A stretch of DNA of 64,000 nucleotides, from positions 145,283 to 209,282 of IMG/VR virus record IMGVR_UViG_3300036944_001289; one strand, 5' to 3'. The notes under the pieces are model-generated. The model searched no databases. It was not told the DNA's origin and saw nothing but the letters and a program-made list of their open reading frames with translations. Every line of letters starts with the position of its first letter. Position 1 is the first letter of the stretch. Below are positions 35,142 to 41,935 of the stretch, piece by piece. Made by a program: the position numbers and the translations under genes. The stretch is from a virus.

Positions 35142-35525
35142 ATGGAAAATATTTTTCTTACACAATATATAAATGAAGCTTTTGATACAAAATCTTTAGC
35201 AGCTCATAGAAAAAGTCTAATATCTAAATACGGTAAAAAGGGTACGACAAGTGTAAAAGACGTAATAATAACTCCAGAGAAATTACAAATGCTCAAGACT
35301 ATCAGAAATGATATGGGATTATTTAATGAAGGTGAGCCTGCACCAGCTTGGAATAGTTTTACAGCAGCGCTACTAAACAATATAAAAACCAATCCAGTTT
35401 TTGTTAAGAAGATGCTATCTAACGAGCAAACAGCTAAAAAATTTATAGCGTCCTTTATATTAAAGTTTAGACGCGAAATTGAAAGTACTTCCAGCTACCT
35501 TAGCGAAAAATTAAAGACTGGTTAA
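35142..35525 (+). CDS. hypothetical late protein
   Basis: 127 aa, helical and basic. N-terminus IFLTQYINE, then Ala, is again a leader-type sequence. It directly follows the 385-aa gene, and its last 15 bases overlap the convergent gene 35511-36329. Confidence 0.58.
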   Translation: MENIFLTQYINEAFDTKSLAAHRKSLISKYGKKGTTSVKDVIITPEKLQMLKTIRNDMGLFNEGEPAPAWNSFTAALLNNIKTNPVFVKKMLSNEQTAKKFIASFILKFRREIESTSSYLSEKLKTG

Positions 35526-36329
35526 GTCGTTATACATTTGTATATCTTCTGTACTATACTGCTTAGTTAGTTGCTTAAACTCACCAGGTAATATTTGTTT
35601 ACCATCAATGTAATACTCCATAATATCAGGTAGAACTGAGCCTGATGGACTAGTCATACCATAAAAATTAATTATAATGGCAGGGCCTGTTAGACGGTGA
35701 AGCTGACCGTGTTTTAACCACTTTGTTTCCTTAGTTTTACTAAAAGAAGAAGGCTGTAAGATATAAGCAGGTTTATCATCTTCTCTGTGTAATCTATTTT
35801 GAGGATCACGATACTGTATAAGTTCTCTATTGCTGGCTGTTATAGAAGTTTGTTTCTTGTATTGTAACTTACCTTCAATATAAAAATCTTCATCTTTAAA
35901 CTTACCGCTTCCTTGTGAAATATATACATTTGCAGGTCCACCTATACGGTGATACTTGCCATTTTTGTACCATTCTTGTGATTCTATCTTACCATTTTTT
36001 ATAGTAGTTTTAGCAGGGCCATTCTCCCTGTTCAACTTACCGTGTGTATACCAAGCTTCAATATGATGTATATTGGGATACTCTTGTATAATCTCATTAA
36101 GATTTAACTCTAGAGACCATTCATTATCAGTTAAAATCATAGCAGGTCCATCATCTCTATGTAATCTACCTTGTTTATCTCTCCATGATTTTCTGGTATA
36201 TACTTCGTCGAATGCTGAACTATCTCTTTTAGATACGTGTGTTCGAGTAGTTTTCTCTACATCAGTAGGTGGTATAAGATACTTACTCTTAAGGCCTTCC
36301 TGTAAATAAAATTTTTTAAACGATAACAT
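35511..36329 (-). CDS. RLxGPA-repeat (MORN-like) protein
   Basis: 272 aa. N-terminus MLSFKKFYLQE, then Gly, is followed by repeats of the unit G-(K/R)-LHR-x-(D/N)GPA. Copies include LHRDDGPAMI, LNRENGPAKT, YHRIGGPANV and LHRLTGPAII. The C-terminal module YYIDGKQILPGEFKQLTKQY is common to five proteins here. The start touches the stop of 36329-36706. The repeats predict a beta-hairpin ladder, as in MORN or YwqK proteins; role unknown, possibly a packaged effector. Confidence 0.65.
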   Translation of the reverse strand: MLSFKKFYLQEGLKSKYLIPPTDVEKTTRTHVSKRDSSAFDEVYTRKSWRDKQGRLHRDDGPAMILTDNEWSLELNLNEIIQEYPNIHHIEAWYTHGKLNRENGPAKTTIKNGKIESQEWYKNGKYHRIGGPANVYISQGSGKFKDEDFYIEGKLQYKKQTSITASNRELIQYRDPQNRLHREDDKPAYILQPSSFSKTKETKWLKHGQLHRLTGPAIIINFYGMTSPSGSVLPDIMEYYIDGKQILPGEFKQLTKQYSTEDIQMYNDLTSL

Positions 36330-36706
36330 TACGAATTAAGGTCGTTTAGTATATCAAGATCTTCATCAGTGTAATCTTTAGCTGCTTGAGATACTTCATT
36401 AGGTAAGACTTCTTTACCTTTAATATAGTATTTCTTCTCGATGAGAGAACCGTCTTGATCATACTCTTCTAAAGCAGGACCTTTTATATTGTGTAATTGA
36501 CCATCTCTATAATGAGATATAAGTTTAGGCTTACCATCTTTATAGAATAGCTCTACAGCAGGACCACTCTCATTATGCAGTACTTTAGTACTTGGCTTAA
36601 AAACGACATTAACACCTACTACACCATTACCCCAATTTAAAGTGTAAGCATTACTACCAGTCTCAGACATTTCATTTAAGATTTCTAGAAGAGCGTTGAA
36701 ATTCAT
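36329..36706 (-). CDS. GPA-repeat (MORN-like) protein, short member
   Basis: 125 aa with two repeat units (LHNESGPAVE, LHNIKGPALE) and the shared C-terminal module (YYIKGKEVLPNEVSQAAKDY). N-terminus NALLEILNE, then Met, is leader-like. Late promoter upstream; co-transcribed with 35511-36329. Confidence 0.65.
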   Translation of the reverse strand: MNFNALLEILNEMSETGSNAYTLNWGNGVVGVNVVFKPSTKVLHNESGPAVELFYKDGKPKLISHYRDGQLHNIKGPALEEYDQDGSLIEKKYYIKGKEVLPNEVSQAAKDYTDEDLDILNDLNS

Positions 36707-36713
36707 ATGTTAA

Positions 36714-36721
36714 TATTTATT
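36714..36721 (-). promoter_or_regulatory. late promoter AATAAATA
   Basis: Seven bases before the ATG at 36706. Confidence 0.55.
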
Positions 36722-36723
36722 AT

Positions 36724-37272
36724 TTATGAATTTAAGTCATCTAAGATATCTAAGTCTTCTTTATCATATTGCTTAGTTAGCTGTTTAAATTCATTTGGTG
36801 TTAGTTCTTTACCATCTATATAGTACTCTTCTTCTATTTTATCACCATTTTGATTCCACACTTGACTAGCAGGACCATCTAAGCGATGAAGCTTGCTATC
36901 TTTATACCATTCTTCACTTCGCCTTTTACCATTTTTATGCCATGATTGATAAGCAGGTCTATCTAACCTATAACGTTTATTATCTCTAAACCATTCTTCA
37001 ATATGTTTTTGACCATCTATATACCACAGTTGAACAGCAGGACCATCTAAGCGATGAAGCTTGCTATTCTTAAACCACTCTTCAAATTCTTTTTGACCAT
37101 TTTTATACCACCATTGACGAGCAGGACCATCTAATCTATGAAATTCACCATCTTTAAGCCATTCTTCAGACTTAAGCTTTGTATCATCCTCATCCCAATA
37201 CGTATGTATAACTTTAATATCTTGGTAATCTTCAATATTCTCTACTAATAAAATCAATTGATCAAACTTCAT
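36724..37272 (-). CDS. HRLDGPA-repeat protein, four units
   Basis: 182 aa: 43-residue N-terminal region (MKFDQLILLVE, then Asn), four 28-residue repeats (FHRLDGPARQWWYKNGQKEF...), and a 27-residue C-terminal module (ELTPNEFKQLTKQYDKEDLD...). Each repeat has the order HRLDGPA, W-Y, NGQK, EEW-(F/Y). It is a close paralogue of 37281-37904; the number of repeats differs, so copies are gained and lost by recombination. Confidence 0.75.
   Translation of the reverse strand: MKFDQLILLVENIEDYQDIKVIHTYWDEDDTKLKSEEWLKDGEFHRLDGPARQWWYKNGQKEFEEWFKNSKLHRLDGPAVQLWYIDGQKHIEEWFRDNKRYRLDRPAYQSWHKNGKRRSEEWYKDSKLHRLDGPASQVWNQNGDKIEEEYYIDGKELTPNEFKQLTKQYDKEDLDILDDLNS
36808..37143 (-). repeat. four 84-bp coding repeats
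   Basis: Codons 44-155 of the preceding gene are four in-frame 84-bp units that share DNA blocks with the five units at 37365-37784. Confidence 0.88.
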
Positions 37273-37277
37273 AAGAT

Positions 37278-37285
37278 TATTTATG
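37278..37285 (-). promoter_or_regulatory. late-type promoter CATAAATA
   Basis: Five bases before the ATG at 37272. Confidence 0.55.
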
Positions 37286-37904
37286 AATTTAAGTTATCTA
37301 ATATATCCATATCTTCTTTATCGTATTGCTTAGTTAGTTGTTTAAGCTCATTTGGTGGTATTTCTTTACCGTTTATATAGTACTCTTCAATCATCTTTTG
37401 ACCATCTTCATCCCACTCTTGACTAGCAGGACCATCTAAGCGATGAAGCTTGCTATCTTTATACCATTCTTCAAATTCTTTTTGACCATTTTTATACCAA
37501 TCTTGACGAGCAGGTCCATCTAAGCGATGAGGTCTACCATCTATATAGTACTCTTCAATCATCTTTTGACCATTTGTATACCAGTATTGACGAGCAGGTC
37601 CATCTAATCTATGAAATTCATCATCTCTAAACCATTCTTCAATATATTTTTGACCATCTATATACCACAGTTGAACAGCAGGACCATCTAAGCGATGAAG
37701 CTTGTTATCTTTATACCATTCTTCAAATTCTTTTTGACCATTTTTATACCACCCTTGACGAGCAGGACAATCTAATCTATGAGGTTTACCATCTTTATAC
37801 CAATACTCCTCCTTAGGTTTTGTCTCAGCATCATCCCAGTACACTCTTTCAACTCGAATATTTTCATTATCTTCTGCTAATAAAACTAAATCTTTAAACT
37901 TCAT
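37281..37904 (-). CDS. HRLDGPA-repeat protein, five units
   Basis: 207 aa: 40-residue start (MKFKDLVLLAE, then Asp), five 28-residue repeats at residues 41-180, and the 27-residue end module (EIPPNELKQLTKQYDKEDMD...). N-terminal and end modules match 36724-37272, so the two arose by duplication. It is the first gene of the minus-strand cluster and abuts the non-coding control region. Function unknown; the late promoter and leader suggest a virion or packaged protein. Confidence 0.75.
   Translation of the reverse strand: MKFKDLVLLAEDNENIRVERVYWDDAETKPKEEYWYKDGKPHRLDCPARQGWYKNGQKEFEEWYKDNKLHRLDGPAVQLWYIDGQKYIEEWFRDDEFHRLDGPARQYWYTNGQKMIEEYYIDGRPHRLDGPARQDWYKNGQKEFEEWYKDSKLHRLDGPASQEWDEDGQKMIEEYYINGKEIPPNELKQLTKQYDKEDMDILDNLNS
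37365..37784 (-). repeat. five 84-bp coding repeats
   Basis: Codons 41-180 consist of five in-frame 84-bp units; pairs of units are nearly identical over long DNA stretches. Confidence 0.9.
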
Positions 37905-37909
37905 AAGAT

Positions 37910-37917
37910 TATTTATA
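37910..37917 (-). promoter_or_regulatory. late promoter TATAAATA
   Basis: Perfect box 5 bases before the ATG at 37904. Confidence 0.7.
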
Positions 37918-38059
37918 AGAAAACCTCTCTTTATATTTTTACGCCGCCCAAAAATTCCCGAAAGGCGTAATACTATCTATATTACCGAAAGTTCCGGGCC
38001 CTATATAGCGTTTCTATTTTTCTGCGCGCGTCGCGAGAATTTCCGAGGGTTCCGAGCTT

Positions 38060-38154
38060 TTTATGGTTCCGAGCGCTCTCTGCGGCGAATATAGAATTTC
38101 CCGCGACTTTTGCGGCGAGAATAGCGCTATTTATGGTTCCGAGCGCTCTCTGCG
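38060..38154. repeat. 25-bp direct repeat, two copies 70 bp apart
   Basis: Copies at 38060-38084 and 38130-38154, identical over 25 bases and containing GGTTCCGAGCGCTCTCTGCG. Confidence 0.9.
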
Positions 38155-38243
38155 CAGAGAATTGGGCATGGGGCTCATTATACGAAAGTTCCTTTAACTA
38201 ATAAGTGAAAACTCCTTTGCCCTGGTCTCTGAAACCTTTTTAT

Positions 38244-38363
38244 ATGAAAACCTTTTTTGAACTAGAGGTTCCGACTTTTCCGAAAAAAGTTATCTGCGAT
38301 ATAACCACTATCTTTTCTGAAAAGGTTCCTTTTATGCAGCCAAAGGAACATCTATATAATTAA
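38244..38363 (+). CDS. possible 39-aa peptide in the control region
   Basis: An open frame from an ATG after TTTTTATATG; it begins MKTFFELEVP and ends KEHLYN. It is read across two of the palindromes. No Shine-Dalgarno and no known family. It could be chance in a regulatory region. Confidence 0.2.
   Translation: MKTFFELEVPTFPKKVICDITTIFSEKVPFMQPKEHLYN
38345..38360 (+). promoter_or_regulatory. early-type promoter GGAAC-n5-TATAAT (plus strand)
   Basis: GGAAC at 38345 and TATAAT at 38355, the same arrangement as on the minus strand before many small genes. It points into the array of tiny frames at 38378-38520. Confidence 0.45.
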
Positions 38364-38394
38364 TGTAACTATTTATTATGAAGCGACAACCATT

Positions 38395-38510
38395 AGCTTA
38401 TCCGAAATGTATAATATGAAATATTCTTTTAGGAGTTATATATCAAAGCTTTTCTGAAATGTATAATATGAAGATAGTATATAGCAGTTTCTGAAAAGTA
38501 TAATATGAAG
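38395..38510 (+). promoter_or_regulatory. three repeated TTTCTGAAA-TATAATATG units
   Basis: Copies end in ATATG at 38418, 38470 and 38507. Each has a (T)C(T/C)GAAA half or full palindrome 6 bases before ATATG. Tiny frames begin at each ATG (13, 8 and 4 codons). They read as a promoter or operator array rather than genes. Confidence 0.45.
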
Positions 38511-38555
38511 ACCAATTAAGGCTACAAATAATATGCAGCCCTAATAAGTGCTAAC

Positions 38556-38750
38556 TTATCCTTTATTACATTCTTCCCAACAAGTTAGCTCATCCTCGTT
38601 TTCTAATATTAATACCAGATCTTTTAAGTCATCAATTAGTTGTTGCAAATCTATTTTATCTTTAATGGCGTCTTCCTTTAATAGAGGATGCCCTTTAACA
38701 GGTTCTTTTTCTAGATATTTCTTTGCAAGTTCTAAATGTTTATTTGTCAT
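38556..38750 (-). CDS. small acidic hypothetical protein
   Basis: 64 aa: a basic N-terminal helix (MTNKHLELAKKYLEKEPVKG) then an acidic helical half with CWEECNKG at the end. An early-type GGAAC element lies upstream at 38782. No family recognised. Confidence 0.55.
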   Translation of the reverse strand: MTNKHLELAKKYLEKEPVKGHPLLKEDAIKDKIDLQQLIDDLKDLVLILENEDELTCWEECNKG

Positions 38751-38781
38751 AATAATTAGGGTGCATAATAAGTATATACTT

Positions 38782-38786
38782 GTTCC
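38782..38786 (-). promoter_or_regulatory. early promoter element GGAAC
   Basis: GGAACAAGTATATACTT on the minus strand, about 30 bases before the ATG at 38750. Confidence 0.45.
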
Positions 38787-38796
38787 ATCCTATAAA

Positions 38797-38955
38797 GTGA
38801 AACATTATTATATGAAACCATTATTTAATACCGTTTCAGAAACGCTCTTATATGCAAAAGAGGTGATCAACCGTTTCAGAAAAGTATTATATGAAATATG
38901 TACTAGAGCGGTTTCTGAAAGCTACAAGAGGATATCAGATCAACAAACTTTTCAG
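38797..38955 (+). promoter_or_regulatory. second array of TTTCAGAAA palindromes
   Basis: GTGAAAC, CGTTTCAGAAACG (38832-38844), CGTTTCAGAAAAG (starts at 38872) and GTTTCTGAAAG elements. The first three are each followed 6-7 bases later by ATATG (ends at 38814, 38854 and 38893). Confidence 0.4.
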
Positions 38956-38961
38956 AAATAA
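38812..38961 (+). CDS. possible 49-aa peptide (low confidence)
   Basis: Open frame MKPLFNTVSETLLYAKEVIN... reading through three copies of the TTTC(A/T)GAAA element. The repeated VSET and FRK words come from the DNA repeats, so this may be an accidental frame. Confidence 0.2.
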   Translation: MKPLFNTVSETLLYAKEVINRFRKVLYEICTRAVSESYKRISDQQTFQK

Positions 38962-38986
38962 ACGGATTTGAAAAATGAGTGAGAAA

Positions 38987-39025
38987 ATAATAGTAGGCTG
39001 CTTATATTAAGCAGCCTACTATTAT
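38987..39025 (-). terminator. terminator after the 39037 gene
   Basis: Eighteen-pair perfect stem (AGTAGGCTGCTTA / TAAGCAGCCTACT in its core) with a 3-base loop, then TTATTTT on the minus strand. Confidence 0.85.
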
Positions 39026-39036
39026 GCTAATTACTT

Positions 39037-39399
39037 TTAGTCAATGCTGGGTTCTGAATCTTCGTCATCCGAATCCATATCTTCATCTTCTACATCCTCC
39101 ACCATATCATTCTTCTTAACCTTACCTGCCGCAATCAAACGACGCGCTTCCTTTTGCGCCTCCTTAAACTCTTCATACTTAGCCTTGCGACGAGCCTCCT
39201 TTTCCTCAGCCTCAATCTTATTCTTAGCTTCCGCTGCCAATTCCATCTCTTCCATATGCTGAATGGCCGCATCCAAAATTGCGGTCATCGTATCTTTTTC
39301 CGTCAAGTTAAGCTTCTTGCGGATTTCGATAATGCGATTCTTATCGGCTTCATGGAGTAGAGCTGCGGTGAACTTGGCTGGCACTTTTAGGGTCTTCAT
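39037..39399 (-). CDS. abundant charged helical protein, paralogue of 48718-49032
   Basis: 120 aa. AKFTAALLHEADKNRIIEIR and NLTEKDTMTAILDAAIQHME form a short N-terminal domain with the spacing of a ribbon-helix-helix-like regulator. A long Glu/Lys/Arg helix and a poly-acidic tail follow. The gene is richer in G/C than its neighbours and has its own A/C-rich leader, promoter and terminator, all signs of high expression. The paralogue shares the first 90 residues in layout. DNA-binding is possible; unproved. Confidence 0.65.
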   Translation of the reverse strand: MKTLKVPAKFTAALLHEADKNRIIEIRKKLNLTEKDTMTAILDAAIQHMEEMELAAEAKNKIEAEEKEARRKAKYEEFKEAQKEARRLIAAGKVKKNDMVEDVEDEDMDSDDEDSEPSID

Positions 39400-39464
39400 T
39401 TTAGTAGTTAGTTTGTTGTTGTTGTTAATAAGGGCTCTATCGGCCCTACATTTATATTACTAAA

Positions 39465-39469
39465 GTTCC
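39465..39469 (-). promoter_or_regulatory. early promoter element GGAAC
   Basis: GGAACTTTAGTAATAT on the minus strand, about 66 bases before the ATG at 39399. The leader contains a small hairpin (AGGGC/GCCCT, 39431-39447). Confidence 0.45.
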
Positions 39470-39914
39470 GTTGTAAGAGTTGAAGGAGGATCCGAGGAAA
39501 AATAAGTCCTAAGCTTTTCAGAAAAGTAAAAAATGCAAGCCGCACTTTTCTGAAAAAATAGAATACACCTTTCATACCTGACTTTTCTGAAAAGCTTTGA
39601 ATGCTGCTTCCAATTCGTAAACCACTTTTCGAGGAACTTTGATATTATAAAGTTTAAGGGTCTATATTTTTCCTGTATACTATTTCAGTTCCTGCGTTTC
39701 GTACGCATTAAAATGCAAGGCTTTATATGATACTAATATAAAAGAAGCTTACAAGTACGCAGGAACAAGTACTTGTGCCTAGTAAGCAGGAACTGGAACA
39801 GAGTACTATATAGCCGTACTAAGAATCGGAACAATAAGAAAGGAGAGCCGCATAAAGCAGACTCTCCTTGTTCCTATATACTAGCTAACTAAAACTGTTC
39901 CTAGATACTATTGA
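39470..39914. other. non-coding region with palindromes and GGAAC copies
   Basis: No convincing gene. It holds CTTTTCAGAAAAG at 39514, CTTTTCTGAAAAG at 39582, and a plus-strand GGAAC...TATTAT at 39633. A 10-bp inverted repeat (GTTCCTGCGT at 39688, ACGCAGGAAC at 39757) encloses 59 bases and could fold as a small RNA. A hairpin lies at 39840-39869. Confidence 0.45.
39840..39869. terminator. hairpin AAGGAGAG/CTCTCCTT
   Basis: Eight-pair stem with a 14-base loop between the control region and the 39915 gene; possible terminator, without a long T run. Confidence 0.45.
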
Positions 39915-40097
39915 TTACTTACTAATCTTATCATCGACCTTATTTGAGAAGTATAGCATGATATAACCGAATACTGCCATCTTAATGATTACTAGTACTT
40001 GCATTACTAGAGTAGTTTGTTGCTTGAATGTAGCTCCTTCTAAGATAGCCAGTATTAGAAAGAATAGTGTTAGTAGTAGATTGATAGCTGTACGCAT
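39915..40097 (-). CDS. small membrane protein
   Basis: 60 aa with two hydrophobic segments (INLLLTLFFLILAILEG; MQVLVIIKMAVFGYIMLYF) and short charged ends. It lies in an early-type region, so it might act on the host membrane; function unknown. Confidence 0.55.
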   Translation of the reverse strand: MRTAINLLLTLFFLILAILEGATFKQQTTLVMQVLVIIKMAVFGYIMLYFSNKVDDKISK

Positions 40098-40157
40098 ATA
40101 GTATGATCTAATATGTATATGAGGTTCTTATATCCAAGAATAACAATGTGTTTCGGG

Positions 40158-40187
40158 GCTCTCAGAGCGCTGTTTGTCTCTGAGAGC
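40158..40187. terminator. hairpin GCTCTCAGAG/CTCTGAGAGC
   Basis: Ten-pair perfect stem with a 10-base loop between two minus-strand genes; stable, G/C-rich, no clear T run. Confidence 0.6.
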
Positions 40188-40228
40188 TGGGCGGGGCTAT
40201 GATATCAGTGAGTGGGTTCTGTGAATGG

Positions 40229-40765
40229 TTAACTCATCTCGTCTAACCAGTTTTTGTAATAGGCTCTACCAGCTTTTGCTGCATTTGGACCACCTATAAA
40301 TAGTGTTAACCCACCTGAACCTACTACGAAACGTGGACCTCCACTTTGTTTATACAAAATCTCAGTGCAAGCCAAAATTGTAAGCTTACCACTAGCAATT
40401 GAATTAAAGAATGATAATGGATCATCCACGAGTGTGATGTCTTTTGTTTTGAATACTCCTTTAGCAATAGCATCTTCGATAGTTAATTTAGCCTCGTCTG
40501 CATCTGGACCTGGTTTACCAGTGTCGACGAATTCATAAGGCATATGTAGCATAAGGTCTTCAAACCCATAATTAGTGTAGATGTCTGAATTATTATCTTC
40601 TGGTAAAATTATAAAACAGGTTGGATCATCACCAAGACTATCATAGTTATCTTCGCACCTTACTACCGCGTTAGCTACTTTTGTTCCGTAGTCCTCGTCG
40701 GTGTTCTCTTTATAGATAGAAGCATAAGCTTCTGAAATTAACTTATAATCATGTTTGTCTTTCAT
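40229..40765 (-). CDS. hypothetical late protein with a capsid-leader-like start
   Basis: 178 aa. N-terminus HDYKLISE, then AYASIYKE, resembles leaders cut by T4-type prohead protease. The rest is an alpha/beta domain ending LTLFIGGPNAAKAGRAYYKN. The LF(I/V)xGPxxAK motif recurs in 41193-41585, suggesting common origin. Late promoter 5 bases upstream, unlike its early-type neighbours. Confidence 0.6.
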   Translation of the reverse strand: MKDKHDYKLISEAYASIYKENTDEDYGTKVANAVVRCEDNYDSLGDDPTCFIILPEDNNSDIYTNYGFEDLMLHMPYEFVDTGKPGPDADEAKLTIEDAIAKGVFKTKDITLVDDPLSFFNSIASGKLTILACTEILYKQSGGPRFVVGSGGLTLFIGGPNAAKAGRAYYKNWLDEMS

Positions 40766-40770
40766 AGGTA

Positions 40771-40778
40771 TATTTATT
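40771..40778 (-). promoter_or_regulatory. late promoter AATAAATA
   Basis: Five bases before the ATG at 40765. Confidence 0.6.
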
Positions 40779-40863
40779 TATTCAGCGCTGCTCATAGATT
40801 TGAGAATCTTAGCTTGGGCTTCGAATTCTCTCTTGAAGCAGCATTATTTTTGTTTATATTTTG

Positions 40864-40962
40864 TTAGCATTCTGACATTTCTATGATCTCCCATACCTCT
40901 CTTGTAAATCCCTCTCCCATCCTCCTATAACCTTCCGGTGCCGCATTAGGTTTTTCGTTAAT
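40864..40962 (-). other. open frame after a stop codon (32 codons)
   Basis: Directly after the TAA of 40963-41181 the same frame continues as INEKPNAAPEGYRRMGEGFT... to a TAA. No ATG starts the frame; the only methionine codon with AGGAGG beside it (40920) gives 18 aa. It may be an AUU-started peptide, read-through, or a decayed gene end. Confidence 0.25.
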
Positions 40963-41181
40963 TTAACTATGATTTTTAACTATTTTATTAACGTATTCCT
41001 TAGCTTCCTTATTACTTACCCCTACTAATACAGGTGTTTGATATAGAGGCTCTCCTACATATTCATATACTGTATATGTATTAAGAGCTACTTGCTTATT
41101 CTTCATCCATTGCTTTGTTACCGGGTTTTGTTCACTCACCCATTTATAGTCTTGTTCGATATGGAAGCTTTGATCGTTCAT
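40963..41181 (-). CDS. hypothetical protein
   Basis: 72 aa, containing WVSEQNPVTKQWMKNKQVAL and a C-terminal helix (SNKEAKEYVNKIVKNHS). It lies 11 bases after 41193-41585, so it is in the same unit. No family recognised. Confidence 0.55.
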   Translation of the reverse strand: MNDQSFHIEQDYKWVSEQNPVTKQWMKNKQVALNTYTVYEYVGEPLYQTPVLVGVSNKEAKEYVNKIVKNHS

Positions 41182-41192
41182 ATGAGTAATAA

Positions 41193-41585
41193 TTAAAATA
41201 TACCATCACAGAAGCCTTGCTCAATACCATTAACAATTTCCAATACCTTAGCCTTATCTGGACCTGCTACAAACAATGCACCATCTACGCAAGTTGCATC
41301 TATATACTCTCCTTCTTCATCTACCTCATTTGGCGCCGTATAAAGTGCTACATAACCTGTCTTTGCTAACTTCTGGAAGTTAAGCATATTTGCTACTACA
41401 GTAACATTCTTAAGTTCTTTTACCCGTCCCTTAATATAATCCATATGATCTTTATACATATCCATCTCATCTGGATTACTTGTGCGTAAAGCATCCGAAA
41501 CCTCTTTAATGTTGCTAATAAAAGGACCAGGATCAGAGACTTCATGACCTTCATCACCGCCTAGGACTACTTTATAGATATTCAT
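41193..41585 (-). CDS. hypothetical early protein
   Basis: 130 aa, acidic alpha/beta. ALFVAGPDKAKVLEIVNGIE at the end matches the GGP-AK motif of 40229-40765. Expressed from the clear GGAAC...TATAAT promoter at 41623-41638 through a 5'-leader rich in AAAC words. Confidence 0.58.
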   Translation of the reverse strand: MNIYKVVLGGDEGHEVSDPGPFISNIKEVSDALRTSNPDEMDMYKDHMDYIKGRVKELKNVTVVANMLNFQKLAKTGYVALYTAPNEVDEEGEYIDATCVDGALFVAGPDKAKVLEIVNGIEQGFCDGIF

Positions 41586-41622
41586 AATGTTTTAGATGTT
41601 ATTTGTTTTACTGTGCACTATA

Positions 41623-41638
41623 ATTATATGTTTGTTCC
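41623..41638 (-). promoter_or_regulatory. early promoter GGAAC-n5-TATAAT
   Basis: GGAAC at 41634-41638 and TATAAT at 41623-41628 on the minus strand, about 40 bases before the ATG at 41585. One of the best copies of the motif. Confidence 0.6.
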
Positions 41639-41658
41639 GAGGGCTAACTAATTACTAA

Positions 41659-41907
41659 TTAAGCTTCCAAGTCAATATAAATCTCATCACCATTCTCATC
41701 CATAATAAGCTTACTAAGCTTATGATCTTTACCCACACCCCAATCACTCAGCTCATCAATAATACGCTGCACAGTGATAAGAGTCTTATCATTGTCGCCG
41801 AAACTAAAACTGTTACTTTCGCAGATGAAGTCGTATTGCTCATCACTGATATACTTTTCATCATACAAGGCACTTAGCTCTAAGATAGGTGTATATGTTG
41901 GTTTCAC
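41659..41907 (-). CDS. hypothetical protein, GTG start
   Basis: 82 aa from a GTG at 41907; a longer frame back to 42003 would lie inside the previous gene and pass through its promoter, so the GTG is preferred. TYTPILELSALYDEKYISDE then acidic C-terminus. No family recognised. Confidence 0.5.
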   Translation of the reverse strand: MKPTYTPILELSALYDEKYISDEQYDFICESNSFSFGDNDKTLITVQRIIDELSDWGVGKDHKLSKLIMDENGDEIYIDLEA

Positions 41908-41910
41908 GTT

Positions 41911-41929
41911 ATTATAATATATTTGTTCC
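41911..41929 (-). promoter_or_regulatory. early promoter GGAAC-n8-TATAAT
   Basis: GGAAC at 41925-41929 and TATAAT at 41911-41916, directly before the GTG at 41907. Confidence 0.5.
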
Positions 41930-41935
41930 CTTTGC

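Larger units (their letters stand above)
37918..38555. other. non-coding control region with GC-rich block and palindromes
   Basis: About 640 bases without a convincing gene. 37938-38190 is far richer in G/C than the rest of the window and full of short repeats (GGTTCCGAGCGCTCTCTGCG at 38065 and 38135, 70 bases apart; GCGGCGA; CCGAGGGTTCCGAG). 38220-38520 is AT-rich and holds repeated CTTTTCTGAAAAG-type palindromes, each followed by a TATAAT- or TTATATG-like box. A plus-strand GGAAC...TATAAT promoter lies at 38345. A replication origin, a regulatory region or both is possible. Confidence 0.5.

Noticed and set aside
36808-37784. Possible CRISPR array because of regular direct repeats
   Set aside because: The repeats are 84-bp in-frame codons of repeat proteins without unique spacers.
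38548-38811. Plus-strand frame opposite 38556-38750
   Set aside because: Most of it is antisense to a better gene; only the last 49 codons lie in free sequence and those are built from repeats.
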